A stretch of 42,385 nucleotides of DNA from an uncultured Collinsella sp. (GTDB lineage: Bacteria; Actinomycetota; Coriobacteriia; Coriobacteriales; Coriobacteriaceae): contig URIA01000014.1 of assembly GCA_900547765.1 (NCBI GenBank), forward strand, positions 1 through 42,385. The letters run 5' to 3'. Below are positions 9,906 through 17,712 of the stretch, in pieces (the first letter of the stretch is position 1; the number at the start of each line of letters is the position of its first letter). Made by a program: the position numbers and the translations under genes. Under the pieces are notes generated by a model. The model did not search any database and had not been told where the DNA came from. It worked only from the letters and a program-made list of their open reading frames with translations.

Positions 9906-11153
9906 CTAGATCAGGTCCTCCGCATCATCGAAGGCGTCGGTGTCGTGGACACCGCAGAAACGGGAGCCGGGACGAGCCTGGTTGCGGCACTGGATGCCGT
10001 CCTCGGACACGTACTCGCAGCGGCGGACGTCCTCGTCCTCCTCGTCACCGATCAGGTCGGCGGCGGGCTCCTCGTGAACGGGAACGTTCTTGAGGATGTC
10101 GGCGGCAAGCGTCTCCGACTTGATGTCGATGTGCCAGCCGGTCAGGCGCGCGGCGAGGCGGGCGTTCTGGCCCTCCTTGCCGATGGCGAGGGACAGCTGG
10201 TCGTCGGGCACGATGACGCCGGCGTAGGCCTTCTCCTCGTCGATGAGGACGCGGGTGACCTTAGCGGGCGAAAGGGCGTTGGCGACGTAGACGGCAGGAT
10301 CGGCATCCCACAGGATGACGTCGACGCGCTCGCCACGGAGCTCGCCCACGACAGCGCGAACACGGCTGCCCTTGGGGCCGACGCAGGCACCCACGGGATC
10401 CAGACGGTCGTCAAGCGAGTGGACGGCGACCTTGGAACGCTGGCCGGGCTCGCGGGCGATTGACTTGATCTGGACGGTGCCCTCATAGATCTCGGGCACC
10501 TCCTGCTCAAACAGACGACGCATGAGCTCGGGGTGGGTACGGGAGATGACAATCGGCGGACGGCTGTGCTCGCCGCGAACCGGCTGCAGGTTGGAGTTGG
10601 GGTCGCGTACGTCGATGATCACGGCCTTAATGTGCTGGTTGTGCAGGTAGCGCTCGCCCATCGGACGCTCGTTGCGCTCGTTCTCGTAACGGCGCTGATC
10701 GAAGTGCGGCAGCTCGGCCTCGACGCCCTCGCGGATCTTGACGATCGTGAAGTCGGGCGTGGACTGCAGCACGGTACCGCTGATGAGGTCACCGATGCGG
10801 CCGGAGAATTCCTCGTAGATCTGCTCGCGGGCGGAGTTACGCACGATGGCGTTGATCTCGGCCTTGGCGTGCTGGGCGGCGATGCGGCTCGTGTTCTTGG
10901 GGGTAACGTCGATCTCCTCGAACTCGGTGAAGTTGCCCTCCTCGTCCATGGAATCGTCGATCGGCTCCAGGCGGTAGACGTAGATCTTGCCGGTGGTGCG
11001 GTCGATGGTCACCTTGGCGCCCCACTCAAGATGCAGGATCTCGGCATAGCTCTTGGCAAGCGACTGCTCCAGGCGGTCGATCAGGTAGAGCTGGTCGATG
11101 TGCTTCTCCTGGCAAAGCTCCATCAGGGCGGACATCATGTCGGATGCTGCCAT
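9906..11153 (-). CDS. nusA: Transcription termination/antitermination factor NusA with Cys/His tail
   Basis: NusA binds RNA polymerase and modulates pausing, termination and antitermination. The N-terminal polymerase-binding domain is followed by S1 and two KH domains (VGPKGSRVRAVV and AIGKEGQNARLAARL). The family core ends near residue 360. The last 45 residues form an acidic linker and a cluster with Cys spacing C-x9-C and a final C-x2-H, which could bind zinc. I chose the ATG at 11153 because GGAAGGAAAG sits just upstream. The longer frame from 11186 would overlap rimP and lacks a site. The start is one base after the rimP stop. Confidence 0.95.
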   Translation of the reverse strand: MAASDMMSALMELCQEKHIDQLYLIDRLEQSLAKSYAEILHLEWGAKVTIDRTTGKIYVYRLEPIDDSMDEEGNFTEFEEIDVTPKNTSRIAAQHAKAEINAIVRNSAREQIYEEFSGRIGDLISGTVLQSTPDFTIVKIREGVEAELPHFDQRRYENERNERPMGERYLHNQHIKAVIIDVRDPNSNLQPVRGEHSRPPIVISRTHPELMRRLFEQEVPEIYEGTVQIKSIAREPGQRSKVAVHSLDDRLDPVGACVGPKGSRVRAVVGELRGERVDVILWDADPAVYVANALSPAKVTRVLIDEEKAYAGVIVPDDQLSLAIGKEGQNARLAARLTGWHIDIKSETLAADILKNVPVHEEPAADLIGDEEDEDVRRCEYVSEDGIQCRNQARPGSRFCGVHDTDAFDDAEDLI

Positions 11154-11154
11154 C

Positions 11155-11648
11155 TTACTTTCCTTCCTTCGCGGGCTTGAAGTCATAGGTGGGCTTCAAC
11201 TTGCACTTTTTAACATCAGAGAAATCGAGGGTAACGGACTCGCCGTCCTCGAGCTCGAGGGTCACGTTCGTCTCGGTGGCGGCGGCAATCTTGCCGGCGT
11301 ACTTGCGACGGCCCTCAGTGGCGGTGGAGGTGAGCTCACAGTTCTCGCCAACAAAGCGGACAAAGTCGCACGGGCGGCGCAGCGGGCGCGCCATGCCCGG
11401 GCTCGACACCTCAAGCGTATAGCTCGAAGAGATGGGGTCGAGCTCCTCAATCACATCGCCGACCCACTTGGTGTTGGCCGTGACGTCGTTGAGCGACAGG
11501 CTCTGACCCTCGGCACCCTCGATACGCACGCGCACGCAGGGGGCCTTGGTGGCACCCACGAGCTCGACGTCGACGATGTCGACATCGTGCTTGGGAGCGA
11601 CGGCCTCGAGCGCGTCGATGATCGCCTGCTCGGTCTTGGTCTTGACCA
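11155..11648 (-). CDS. rimP: Ribosome maturation factor RimP
   Basis: RimP assists 30S subunit assembly. The 164-residue protein has the family hallmarks VDVELVG, RVRIEG and YTLEVSSPGMARPL near the middle, followed by an Sm-like C-terminal domain. The frame stays open upstream to 11904, but the ATG at 11648 has a good GGAGG site 8 bases away and gives the normal family length. It is the first gene of the long leftward transcription unit that ends with rpoD, and nusA starts one base after its stop. A promoter and a terminator-like hairpin lie just upstream. Confidence 0.95.
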
Positions 11649-11669
11649 TTGCGGCACCTCCATCCATAC

Positions 11670-11702
11670 AAAAAAGAAGCGGGGCCGAAACCCCACTTCT
11701 TT
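11670..11702 (-). terminator. Terminator-like hairpin in the rimP-nusA leader (candidate attenuator)
   Basis: The arms 11691-11702 and 11673-11684 pair over 12 positions (one G-T wobble) around a 6-nt loop. On the minus strand they run into six T residues (11675-11670). The hairpin lies about 20 bases after the predicted start of transcription and 22 bases before the rimP ATG. It cannot serve an upstream gene on this strand, since the next gene (12020) points away. Its likely role is premature termination in the leader. NusA-dependent attenuation of its own operon is known from other Gram-positives. Confidence 0.7.
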
Positions 11703-11727
11703 CAATTACAACTTCATTTGCAAGCAA

Positions 11728-11756
11728 ACTATACCAATAGCTGCGGAAACGCGCAA
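11728..11756 (-). promoter_or_regulatory. Candidate sigma-A promoter of the rimP-nusA-infB operon
   Basis: On the minus strand, TTGCGC (11751-11756) and TATAGT (11728-11733) are separated by exactly 17 bases. The -10 box matches the consensus at five of six positions. Transcription would start near 11721 and run straight into the leader hairpin at 11702. Confidence 0.6.
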
Positions 11757-12019
11757 GCAAAGTACGAATCTGCAGGTCAGCGTGCGCACAGGTTCTCCAC
11801 AAGAAGAGGACAATTGACCGAAGAGCCCCATGCGGAGCAACCTCAACAGTCCCAAAACGGGCCATGCGTCCCAGCGTGCCGACCGAATCGGGCCCTATGG
11901 GCATTCCATCCCTGGGCGCACATCGGCCAGACTAGAGCTGAGAGGCATTCTGTAGCGAGAAAGCCTGCCGCACGCATTGACCGCACAACCTTCCAGTATC
12001 TCTACGGCAAGGAGGATCC

Positions 12020-12592
12020 ATGGAACGCCTAGGCACCCTCTGCGCGACCGCGCTCGTCGTCGCTGCCTGCTCGTTCGCTCTGACGGGCTGCAACAACATC
12101 GATGGCAAAACCGGAACATGCGAACCGGATCGTGGCAGCACCAAAGCCATCGAGAAAACCGAACCCCCGGTAAGCTTCGACAAAATAGACGAAGACATCG
12201 ACGATCCCCAGGGCTTAGGTCCCGACCCTCAAGAACAGTTCCCTATCGACCTTGAGGCAGACGAGAACGTCCATGTTACCTGCGTGGGCAAGGACACCGA
12301 CGGCTACGGCGACGCCGCGCTCGTCTTTACGGTAACCAACAACACCGGTGTCGACATGATGTTTGGCGATGCGGACTCCTATGCCTACGTCAACGGCGTG
12401 GTCCGCGATGTGCGCATGCGCCAGCAGGTCGCAGCGGGCGAGGAAACGCGCGCCATGCTCACCTTTGTAGGCACCTTCGACGACCCGGACTTTGATGTAA
12501 ACAACGACCTCAACGACATCTGCCTCAATATCTGGATGTTCGAAGAGGCAACGGGCAACGTTTACTTTAGGGACCTGGTACACATCCCGTAG
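12020..12592 (+). CDS. Secreted lipoprotein, unknown function
   Basis: The 190-residue protein begins with a lipoprotein signal peptide: a charged start, a hydrophobic stretch, and a lipobox LTGC with the acceptor Cys near residue 24. The mature part starts with an Asp/Pro-rich linker and then a beta-rich domain. The segment with ALVFTVTNNTG resembles the immunoglobulin-like DUF4352/DUF5067 lipoprotein domains seen in Gram-positives. It is the only plus-strand gene between the nusA operon and leuS, and it has a strong AAGGAGG site before the ATG. No substrate or partner is evident. A shared terminator follows. Confidence 0.85.
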   Translation: MERLGTLCATALVVAACSFALTGCNNIDGKTGTCEPDRGSTKAIEKTEPPVSFDKIDEDIDDPQGLGPDPQEQFPIDLEADENVHVTCVGKDTDGYGDAALVFTVTNNTGVDMMFGDADSYAYVNGVVRDVRMRQQVAAGEETRAMLTFVGTFDDPDFDVNNDLNDICLNIWMFEEATGNVYFRDLVHIP

Positions 12593-12632
12593 AAGACGGT
12601 GCGACGCACTGACTAAGCAGGTCATACAACAC

Positions 12633-12672
12633 AAAACGAGGGACGACCCAACCGGATCGCCCCTCGTCTTTT
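12633..12672. terminator. Bidirectional terminator between the lipoprotein gene and leuS
   Basis: AAAACGAGGG (12633-12642) pairs with CCCTCGTCTTTT (12661-12672) around an 18-nt loop. There is a T-run on the plus side and the complementary A-run on the other. It lies between two convergent genes, so it probably stops both. Confidence 0.75.
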
Positions 12673-12696
12673 ATGCGTCAGTTAAGCGCGCAGTGC

Positions 12697-15273
12697 TTAC
12701 TTGACCACCAGGTTGACCAGCTTGCCGGGCACGCAGATGGCCTTGACGACTGTCTTGCCCTCGAGCCACTTGGCGACGGCGGCCTCGGCGGCAGCCTGCA
12801 TATCCTCATTGGAGGCATTGCGGGCCACCTCGACGCGGCCGCGGACCTTGCCGAGCACCTGGACGACGATCTGTACCGTATCCTCGATGGACTCGGCCAG
12901 GTCGAACTCGGGCCAGGCGGCGGTGTAGGCGTTGCCCTCGCAGCCGAGGGCCTCGTGCCACAGTTCATCGGCCCAGAACGGGCAAATGGGGGCAAGGACG
13001 CTCACGATATCCTTAGCCACGCCGTAGCACAGCGCCTTGTCGCGGGCGGCACCCTCGGTGGCGTTGAGGTAGGCGCTCGCCGCGTTGACGAGCTCCATGA
13101 CGGCCGAGATGGCGGTGTTGAACTGGCCGCGATCGAAGTCCTCGGTGCACTTGGCGATGGTGCGGTGACGCTCGCGATAGAGCTTCATCGCGACCTCGTC
13201 GAGCGCGGACTTGTCGAAGGCCACGTTGGCGCCGCCGGACTGGACGAGCTGCCAAACGATACGCCAGGCGCGCTTGATGAAGCGGTTGGCGCCCTCAACG
13301 GCCTTGGGGTCCCAGTCGAAGTCCTTCTCGGGCGGGGCGATAAACAGGATCGCCAGACGCATGGTGTCGGCGCCGTAGGGCTCGATGACCGAGCTCGGGG
13401 GCACGACGTTGCCCTTGGACTTGGACATGGTGTCGCCGTTCTCGTCCTTGACCATGCCCTGGCACAGCAGGTTGGTGAAGGGCTCGTCCACACTCAGCAG
13501 GCCCAGGTCGCGCAGTGCCTTGGTAAAGAAGCGGCTGTAGAGCAGGTGCAGAATGGCGTGCTCGATGCCGCCGATGTAGTTATCGACAGGCATCCAACGA
13601 TCGGCAGCCTCGCGGGAGAAGGGCAGCTCGGTGTTGTGCGGGTCCGTATAGCGCAGGTAATACCAGCTGGAGCAAGTGAAGGTGTCCATGGTATCGGTCT
13701 CGCGCTTGGCCGGGCGGCCGCAGACCGGGCAGGTGGTCTCGTAGAACTCCTTGCACTCGGCGAGGGTCTCGCCGGCGCCCAGGTCCAGGTTCTCGGGCAG
13801 CGTTACCGGCAGCTGATCCTCGGGCACGGGCACGATGCCGCAGTGCTCGCAGTGGATAGCCGGGATGGGGTTGCCCCAATAGCGCTGGCGGCTGATGAGC
13901 CAGTCGCGCAGACGGAACTCGACCTTGCGACGGCCGCAGCCCATGGCCTCAAGGTCGGCCACAATCGCAGCCTCGCCCTCGGAGTGCTTGCCGCCACGCA
14001 TGCCGGTGTACTTGCCGGACTGAACGAGCGTGCCCTCGGCAGCATGGGCGCAATCCCAGTCGACGGTCTCGGCATGGAAGGTATCAATGGTCTCGCCGCT
14101 GGCCTCGACGGCAGCGCGGTCGTCATCGTCCAGGATAATCGGCACGATCGGCAGGTCGTACTTGCGGGCAAACTCAAAGTCGCGCTGGTCGCCACAGGGA
14201 ACGGCCATGACGGCGCCGGTGCCGTAGTCGGCCACGACGTAGTCGGCAACCCACACGGGGACCTTCTCGCCGTTGACGGGGTTTACCACATAGCGGCCCG
14301 TGAAGGCACCGTGCTTCTCGAGGGTGCCCTGGGCACGCTCGACGGCAGAGATATGCTTGGAGTCCTCGACGATCTTGGTGACGGCCTCCTCGTACTCCGT
14401 GCCCTCGACGAGCTCATGCAGGCCGGCGTACTCGGGAGCCAGGACAAAGAAGGAAACACCGAAGAGCGTATCGGCACGCGTGGTGAAGACGGTGATCTTG
14501 CCCTCATCGCCCTCGATGGGATCGCCATCCTGGTCGCACAGGGTAAAGTCGACCTCGGCGCCCTCGGAGCGGCCGATCCAGTTGGCCTGCATCTGCTTGA
14601 CGCGCTCGGGCCAGCCGGGGAGCTTCTCCAGGTCGTCGAGCAGCTCCTGGGAGTACTCGGTAATCTTGAAGTACCACTGCTCCAGGTCGCGCTTCTCGGG
14701 CTCGGTGCCGCAGCGCCAGCACTTGCCCTCGGTGACCTGCTCGTTGGCCAGAACGGTCTTGCAGTTAGGACACCAGTTGACCGGGTTCTTCTTGCGGTAG
14801 ACCAGGCCCTTTTCCCACAGCTTCTCAAAGATCCACTGACCCCAGCGGTAGTAGTCGGGGCTACAGGTCTTGACCATGCGATCCAGATCGTAGGAGAAGC
14901 CCATGCGCTTCATCGTGGCGAGAGCCTGGTCCATGTTCTTATACGTCCAGGCGGCAGCCTGCGTGTTGTGCTTGATGGCGGCGTTCTCGGCAGGCAGGCC
15001 AAAGGCATCGAAGCCGATGGGGTGAAGCACGTCGTAGCCGCGCATGCGGGCCTGACGGGCCATGGCATCGCCGATGGTGTAGTTGCGCGCGTGGCCCATG
15101 TGCAGGTCGCCCGACGGATACGGGAACATCTCGAGCACGTACTTCTTGGGCTTGCTGGCGTCGGTGTCGACGGCAAAGAGGTTGGAGTCCTCCCAGGCCT
15201 TCATCCACTTGGACTCAATGGCCTGCGCGTCGTAGGCAGGGATCTCGTCCTTATGATCTGTGCAATCGCACAT
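12697..15273 (-). CDS. leuS: Leucyl-tRNA synthetase
   Basis: LeuRS charges tRNA-Leu. The class I signature is PYPSGDLHMGHARNY, with HMGH at residues 58-61. The editing (CP1) domain contains YGTGAVMAVPCGDQRDFEFA, and the second signature appears as TMSKSKGN, with Thr in the usual first Lys position. The length of 858 residues is normal. I chose the ATG at 15273 because AAAGGAGCT lies 4 bases upstream. The frame is open to 15399, but that extension runs through a large inverted repeat and has no LeuRS similarity. No T-box leader motif is visible upstream. Confidence 0.96.
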   Translation of the reverse strand: MCDCTDHKDEIPAYDAQAIESKWMKAWEDSNLFAVDTDASKPKKYVLEMFPYPSGDLHMGHARNYTIGDAMARQARMRGYDVLHPIGFDAFGLPAENAAIKHNTQAAAWTYKNMDQALATMKRMGFSYDLDRMVKTCSPDYYRWGQWIFEKLWEKGLVYRKKNPVNWCPNCKTVLANEQVTEGKCWRCGTEPEKRDLEQWYFKITEYSQELLDDLEKLPGWPERVKQMQANWIGRSEGAEVDFTLCDQDGDPIEGDEGKITVFTTRADTLFGVSFFVLAPEYAGLHELVEGTEYEEAVTKIVEDSKHISAVERAQGTLEKHGAFTGRYVVNPVNGEKVPVWVADYVVADYGTGAVMAVPCGDQRDFEFARKYDLPIVPIILDDDDRAAVEASGETIDTFHAETVDWDCAHAAEGTLVQSGKYTGMRGGKHSEGEAAIVADLEAMGCGRRKVEFRLRDWLISRQRYWGNPIPAIHCEHCGIVPVPEDQLPVTLPENLDLGAGETLAECKEFYETTCPVCGRPAKRETDTMDTFTCSSWYYLRYTDPHNTELPFSREAADRWMPVDNYIGGIEHAILHLLYSRFFTKALRDLGLLSVDEPFTNLLCQGMVKDENGDTMSKSKGNVVPPSSVIEPYGADTMRLAILFIAPPEKDFDWDPKAVEGANRFIKRAWRIVWQLVQSGGANVAFDKSALDEVAMKLYRERHRTIAKCTEDFDRGQFNTAISAVMELVNAASAYLNATEGAARDKALCYGVAKDIVSVLAPICPFWADELWHEALGCEGNAYTAAWPEFDLAESIEDTVQIVVQVLGKVRGRVEVARNASNEDMQAAAEAAVAKWLEGKTVVKAICVPGKLVNLVVK

Positions 15274-15299
15274 ATCAGCTCCTTTGTTATCTCGGTTGG

Positions 15300-15417
15300 G
15301 GCGGGGCGTTCTTACCTTTGCTCGCTGCTGCGGACAGTCCTGCTCGCACGAAGAGCACATTAAGTGCTCTTCGGCTCGTGCGGAACTTGCAGCGAGCAAA
15401 GGTAAGAACGCCCCGCC
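15300..15417. repeat. Perfect 29-bp inverted repeat with nested hairpin upstream of leuS
   Basis: Bases 15300-15328 are the exact reverse complement of 15389-15417. The 60-base interior contains a second hairpin built on GAAGAGCAC and GTGCTCTTC with an AT-rich 5-nt loop, extended by five more pairs across a bulge. The near arm ends 26 bases from the leuS start codon. As RNA this would be an extremely stable structure without a T-tail. It is not a T-box. It may be a small mobile palindromic element or a leader structure. Confidence 0.85.
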
Positions 15418-15452
15418 ACATCGTTAACTCGCATGATGATAGCAAATACGAC

Positions 15453-15487
15453 AAGCGAGATGCCTGCGACTTGCAGGCATCTCGCTT
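15453..15487 (-). terminator. Terminator after guaB
   Basis: A perfect 15-bp stem (15453-15467 with 15473-15487) and a 5-nt loop lie about 50 bases past the guaB stop. The downstream T-richness on the minus strand is modest. The stem strength and position make it the likely end of the guaB transcript. Confidence 0.75.
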
Positions 15488-15535
15488 TATCTAAATAACG
15501 TGGTTGGAACTCAACCTTTATGTGCAGCACTTATC

Positions 15536-17047
15536 CTATCGATAAGACACAGACTGCTGAGAGTCTTTCACGACTACGTCGTGGGCGCCGCCTTCGACGA
15601 TGGAAGTGGAGCTCACCAGAGTCAGGCGTGCCTTTTCCTGGAGTTCGGGGATCGAGAGGGCGCCGCAGTTGCACATCGTGGACTTGACCTTGTAGAGCGT
15701 GCCGCCCACGCCGTCCTTGAGGGAGCCGGCGTAGGGAACGTAGGAATCGACGCCCTCGACGAAGCTGAGCTTCGCGGCGCCGCCCAGGTCGTAGCGCTGC
15801 CAGTTGCGGGCACGCGCAGAACCCTCGCCCCAGTACTCCTTCATGTACTGACCGTTCACATTGACACGCTCGGTCGGGCTCTCGTCAAAGCGGGCGAAGT
15901 AACGGCCCAGCATCATAAAGTCGGCGCCCATGGCAAGGGCGAGCGTCATGTGGTAGTCGTAGACGATGCCGCCGTCGGAGCACACGGGCACGTAAACACC
16001 GGTCTCCTCGTAGTACTCGTCGCGAGCGCGGCAGACGTCAATCAGCGCGGTGGCCTGGCCACGGCCGATGCCCTTGGTCTCGCGGGTAATGCAGATGGAA
16101 CCGCCGCCGATACCGACCTTAATGAAGTCGGCACCGCAGTCGGCCAGGAAGCGGAAGCCCTCGGCGTCGACGACGTTACCGGCACCGACCTTGACGTCCT
16201 CGCCGTAGTTGGCGCGGATCCACTCAATGGTGCGCTTCTGCCACTCGCTGAAGCCCTCGGAGGAGTCGATGCACAGAACGTCGGCACCGGCCTCGATGAG
16301 CAGCGGCACGCGCTCGGCATAGTCGCGGGTGTTGATACCGGCGCCGACCATGTAGCGCTTGTCGTTATCGAGCAACTCGTTGGGGTTGGTCTTGTGGCTG
16401 TCGTAGTCCTTGCGGAAGACGATGCCCATGAGGTGATCATTGTCGTCGACGATAGGCAGAGCGTTGAGCTTGTTGTCCCAAATGACGTCGTTGGCAACCT
16501 TGAGGCTGATGTTCTTGTCGCCCACGATGAGCTGCTCACGCGGGGTCATGAACTCGGAGACCTTCTTCTGGTGGTCATCGCGGCTGGGACGATAGTCACG
16601 GCTGGTGACGATGCCCAGGAGCTTGCCCTTGGGAGTGCCGTCGTCGGTGACCGGCATGGTGGAGTGACCGGTCTTCTCCTTGAGCTCGATGACCTGCTCC
16701 ATGGTCATGTCGGGGGTCAGCGTGGAATCGGACTGAACGAAGCCGGCCTTGTGATCCTTGACGGCCTTGACCATAGCGGCCTCAGACTCGGCGCTCTGGG
16801 AACCGTAAATGAAGGACAGGCCACCCTCGGTAGCGAGCGCGACACCCATGTCGACGCCCGAGACGGACTGCATGATGGCGGAAACCATGGGGATGTTCAG
16901 GGTGATTGCCGGCTTCTCACCGCGCTTAAAGCGGGTTAGCGGCGTCTTAAGCGAGACGTTGTTGGGGATGCACTGCGAGGACGAATAGCCAGGGACCAGC
17001 AGATACTCCGAAAACGTGTGGGACTCACCGGGAAAGAACGTAGCCAT
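15536..17047 (-). CDS. guaB: IMP dehydrogenase
   Basis: GuaB oxidises IMP to XMP, the committed step of GMP synthesis. The catalytic loop GGGSICITRETKG holds the nucleophilic Cys (C319). A CBS-domain pair sits at about residues 105-220, with MPVTDDG and ALPIVDDNDHLMGIVFR. The length of 503 residues fits. The ATG has an AAAGGAG site just upstream. The gene appears to be monocistronic, with its own promoter and terminator. Confidence 0.96.
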   Translation of the reverse strand: MATFFPGESHTFSEYLLVPGYSSSQCIPNNVSLKTPLTRFKRGEKPAITLNIPMVSAIMQSVSGVDMGVALATEGGLSFIYGSQSAESEAAMVKAVKDHKAGFVQSDSTLTPDMTMEQVIELKEKTGHSTMPVTDDGTPKGKLLGIVTSRDYRPSRDDHQKKVSEFMTPREQLIVGDKNISLKVANDVIWDNKLNALPIVDDNDHLMGIVFRKDYDSHKTNPNELLDNDKRYMVGAGINTRDYAERVPLLIEAGADVLCIDSSEGFSEWQKRTIEWIRANYGEDVKVGAGNVVDAEGFRFLADCGADFIKVGIGGGSICITRETKGIGRGQATALIDVCRARDEYYEETGVYVPVCSDGGIVYDYHMTLALAMGADFMMLGRYFARFDESPTERVNVNGQYMKEYWGEGSARARNWQRYDLGGAAKLSFVEGVDSYVPYAGSLKDGVGGTLYKVKSTMCNCGALSIPELQEKARLTLVSSTSIVEGGAHDVVVKDSQQSVSYR

Positions 17048-17126
17048 GTTTCTCCTTTTTCCATGCGACCGGTCGGCTGCAGGCCTCGTAGGACCCAGCC
17101 CAACCTTGGGCGCCCAATACTGGGGA

Positions 17127-17155
17127 AGTATCTTAACGCACTTTGACTGCTACAA
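17127..17155 (-). promoter_or_regulatory. Candidate guaB promoter
   Basis: TTGTAG (17150-17155) and GATACT (17127-17132) on the minus strand are 17 bases apart. This places transcription start about 70 bases before the guaB ATG. Match quality is moderate. Confidence 0.45.
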
Positions 17156-17240
17156 TGCATGATTTAAGAAGAGCACACGAGGGTTTGACGCAGGCTTTGC
17201 GTTTGCCCAGCAAACACTTTAGCGGGGAGACGTGGAGCGT

Positions 17241-17585
17241 ATGAAGTACAAGACGACGGCAAAGTTGGTCATTCAAGCGTGCGACAAGGATCTGCCGGGC
17301 GTGTTCGGCCACGGCTGCGTCTTGCTGCTGCAGGGCATCGCCCGCGAGCACTCGCTCAATCGCGCCGCCAAGAGCATGGGCATGGCGTATTCCAAGGCCT
17401 GGCGCATCGTGAACGAGGCCGAAAGCCAGCTAGGCTGCAAGCTCATCGAGCGCGACGGCGCCCGCGGATCCACCCTCACCCCCGCCGGCGAGCGAGCCAT
17501 AGCGGTCTACGAGGAGCTGCAGGCCGACATCAACAACGTCATTGCCACTAAAGCAAACGACCTGATCGCCAGCATCAAAGAGTAG
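17241..17585 (+). CDS. ModE/LysR-type winged-helix DNA-binding protein
   Basis: This 114-residue protein is essentially one winged helix-turn-helix domain: helices around LNRAAKSMGMAYSKAW, then LIERDGARGSTLTPAGERAI. It resembles the N-terminal domain of the molybdate regulator ModE and of LysR-type regulators. It has no ligand-binding domain, so it may act with another sensor or bind DNA constitutively. No molybdate genes are nearby. I preferred the ATG at 17241 because GGGGAGA lies 10 bases upstream. The GTG at 17232 would sit too close to it. A perfect 6-bp inverted repeat (17201-17215) upstream could be an operator. Confidence 0.8.
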   Translation: MKYKTTAKLVIQACDKDLPGVFGHGCVLLLQGIAREHSLNRAAKSMGMAYSKAWRIVNEAESQLGCKLIERDGARGSTLTPAGERAIAVYEELQADINNVIATKANDLIASIKE

Positions 17586-17621
17586 CCAATTTGGGGCTTT
17601 TAGCTACACAACCCCTTCTCC

Positions 17622-17692
17622 TAAGTTGCGGTGAAATAGGGACTGTTTATGCGGTTAAAGCCGTAAATCAATCCATATTTCACCGCAACTTA
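17622..17692. repeat. Inverted-repeat element with 17-bp perfect arms
   Basis: Bases 17622-17638 are the exact reverse complement of 17676-17692. A small internal hairpin lies around GCGGTTAAAGCCGT. The element fills the gap between two converging genes. It looks like a REP-type palindromic unit and could also end transcription from both sides. No second copy is seen in the window. Confidence 0.75.
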
Positions 17693-17712
17693 TGGAGTTG
17701 AGGATGATTTAG

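Noticed and set aside
11649..11904. N-terminal extension of RimP
   Set aside because: The extension crosses the promoter and hairpin and has no similarity to RimP. The ATG at 11648 has a good ribosome-binding site.
12673..15363. Long plus-strand open frame of 896 codons opposite leuS
   Set aside because: It is a GC-bias shadow. The minus strand encodes a clear LeuRS, and the plus frame has low-complexity Leu/Gly/Asp composition and no family motif. The same applies to frames opposite infB, guaB, dnaG and pel genes.
15274..15399. N-terminal extension of LeuRS
   Set aside because: It runs through the 29-bp inverted repeat. The internal ATG has a strong AAAGGAG site and gives normal length.
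15274..15535. T-box riboswitch for leuS
   Set aside because: I looked for the conserved T-box AGGGTGG-type sequence and an antiterminator with UGG bulge and found neither.
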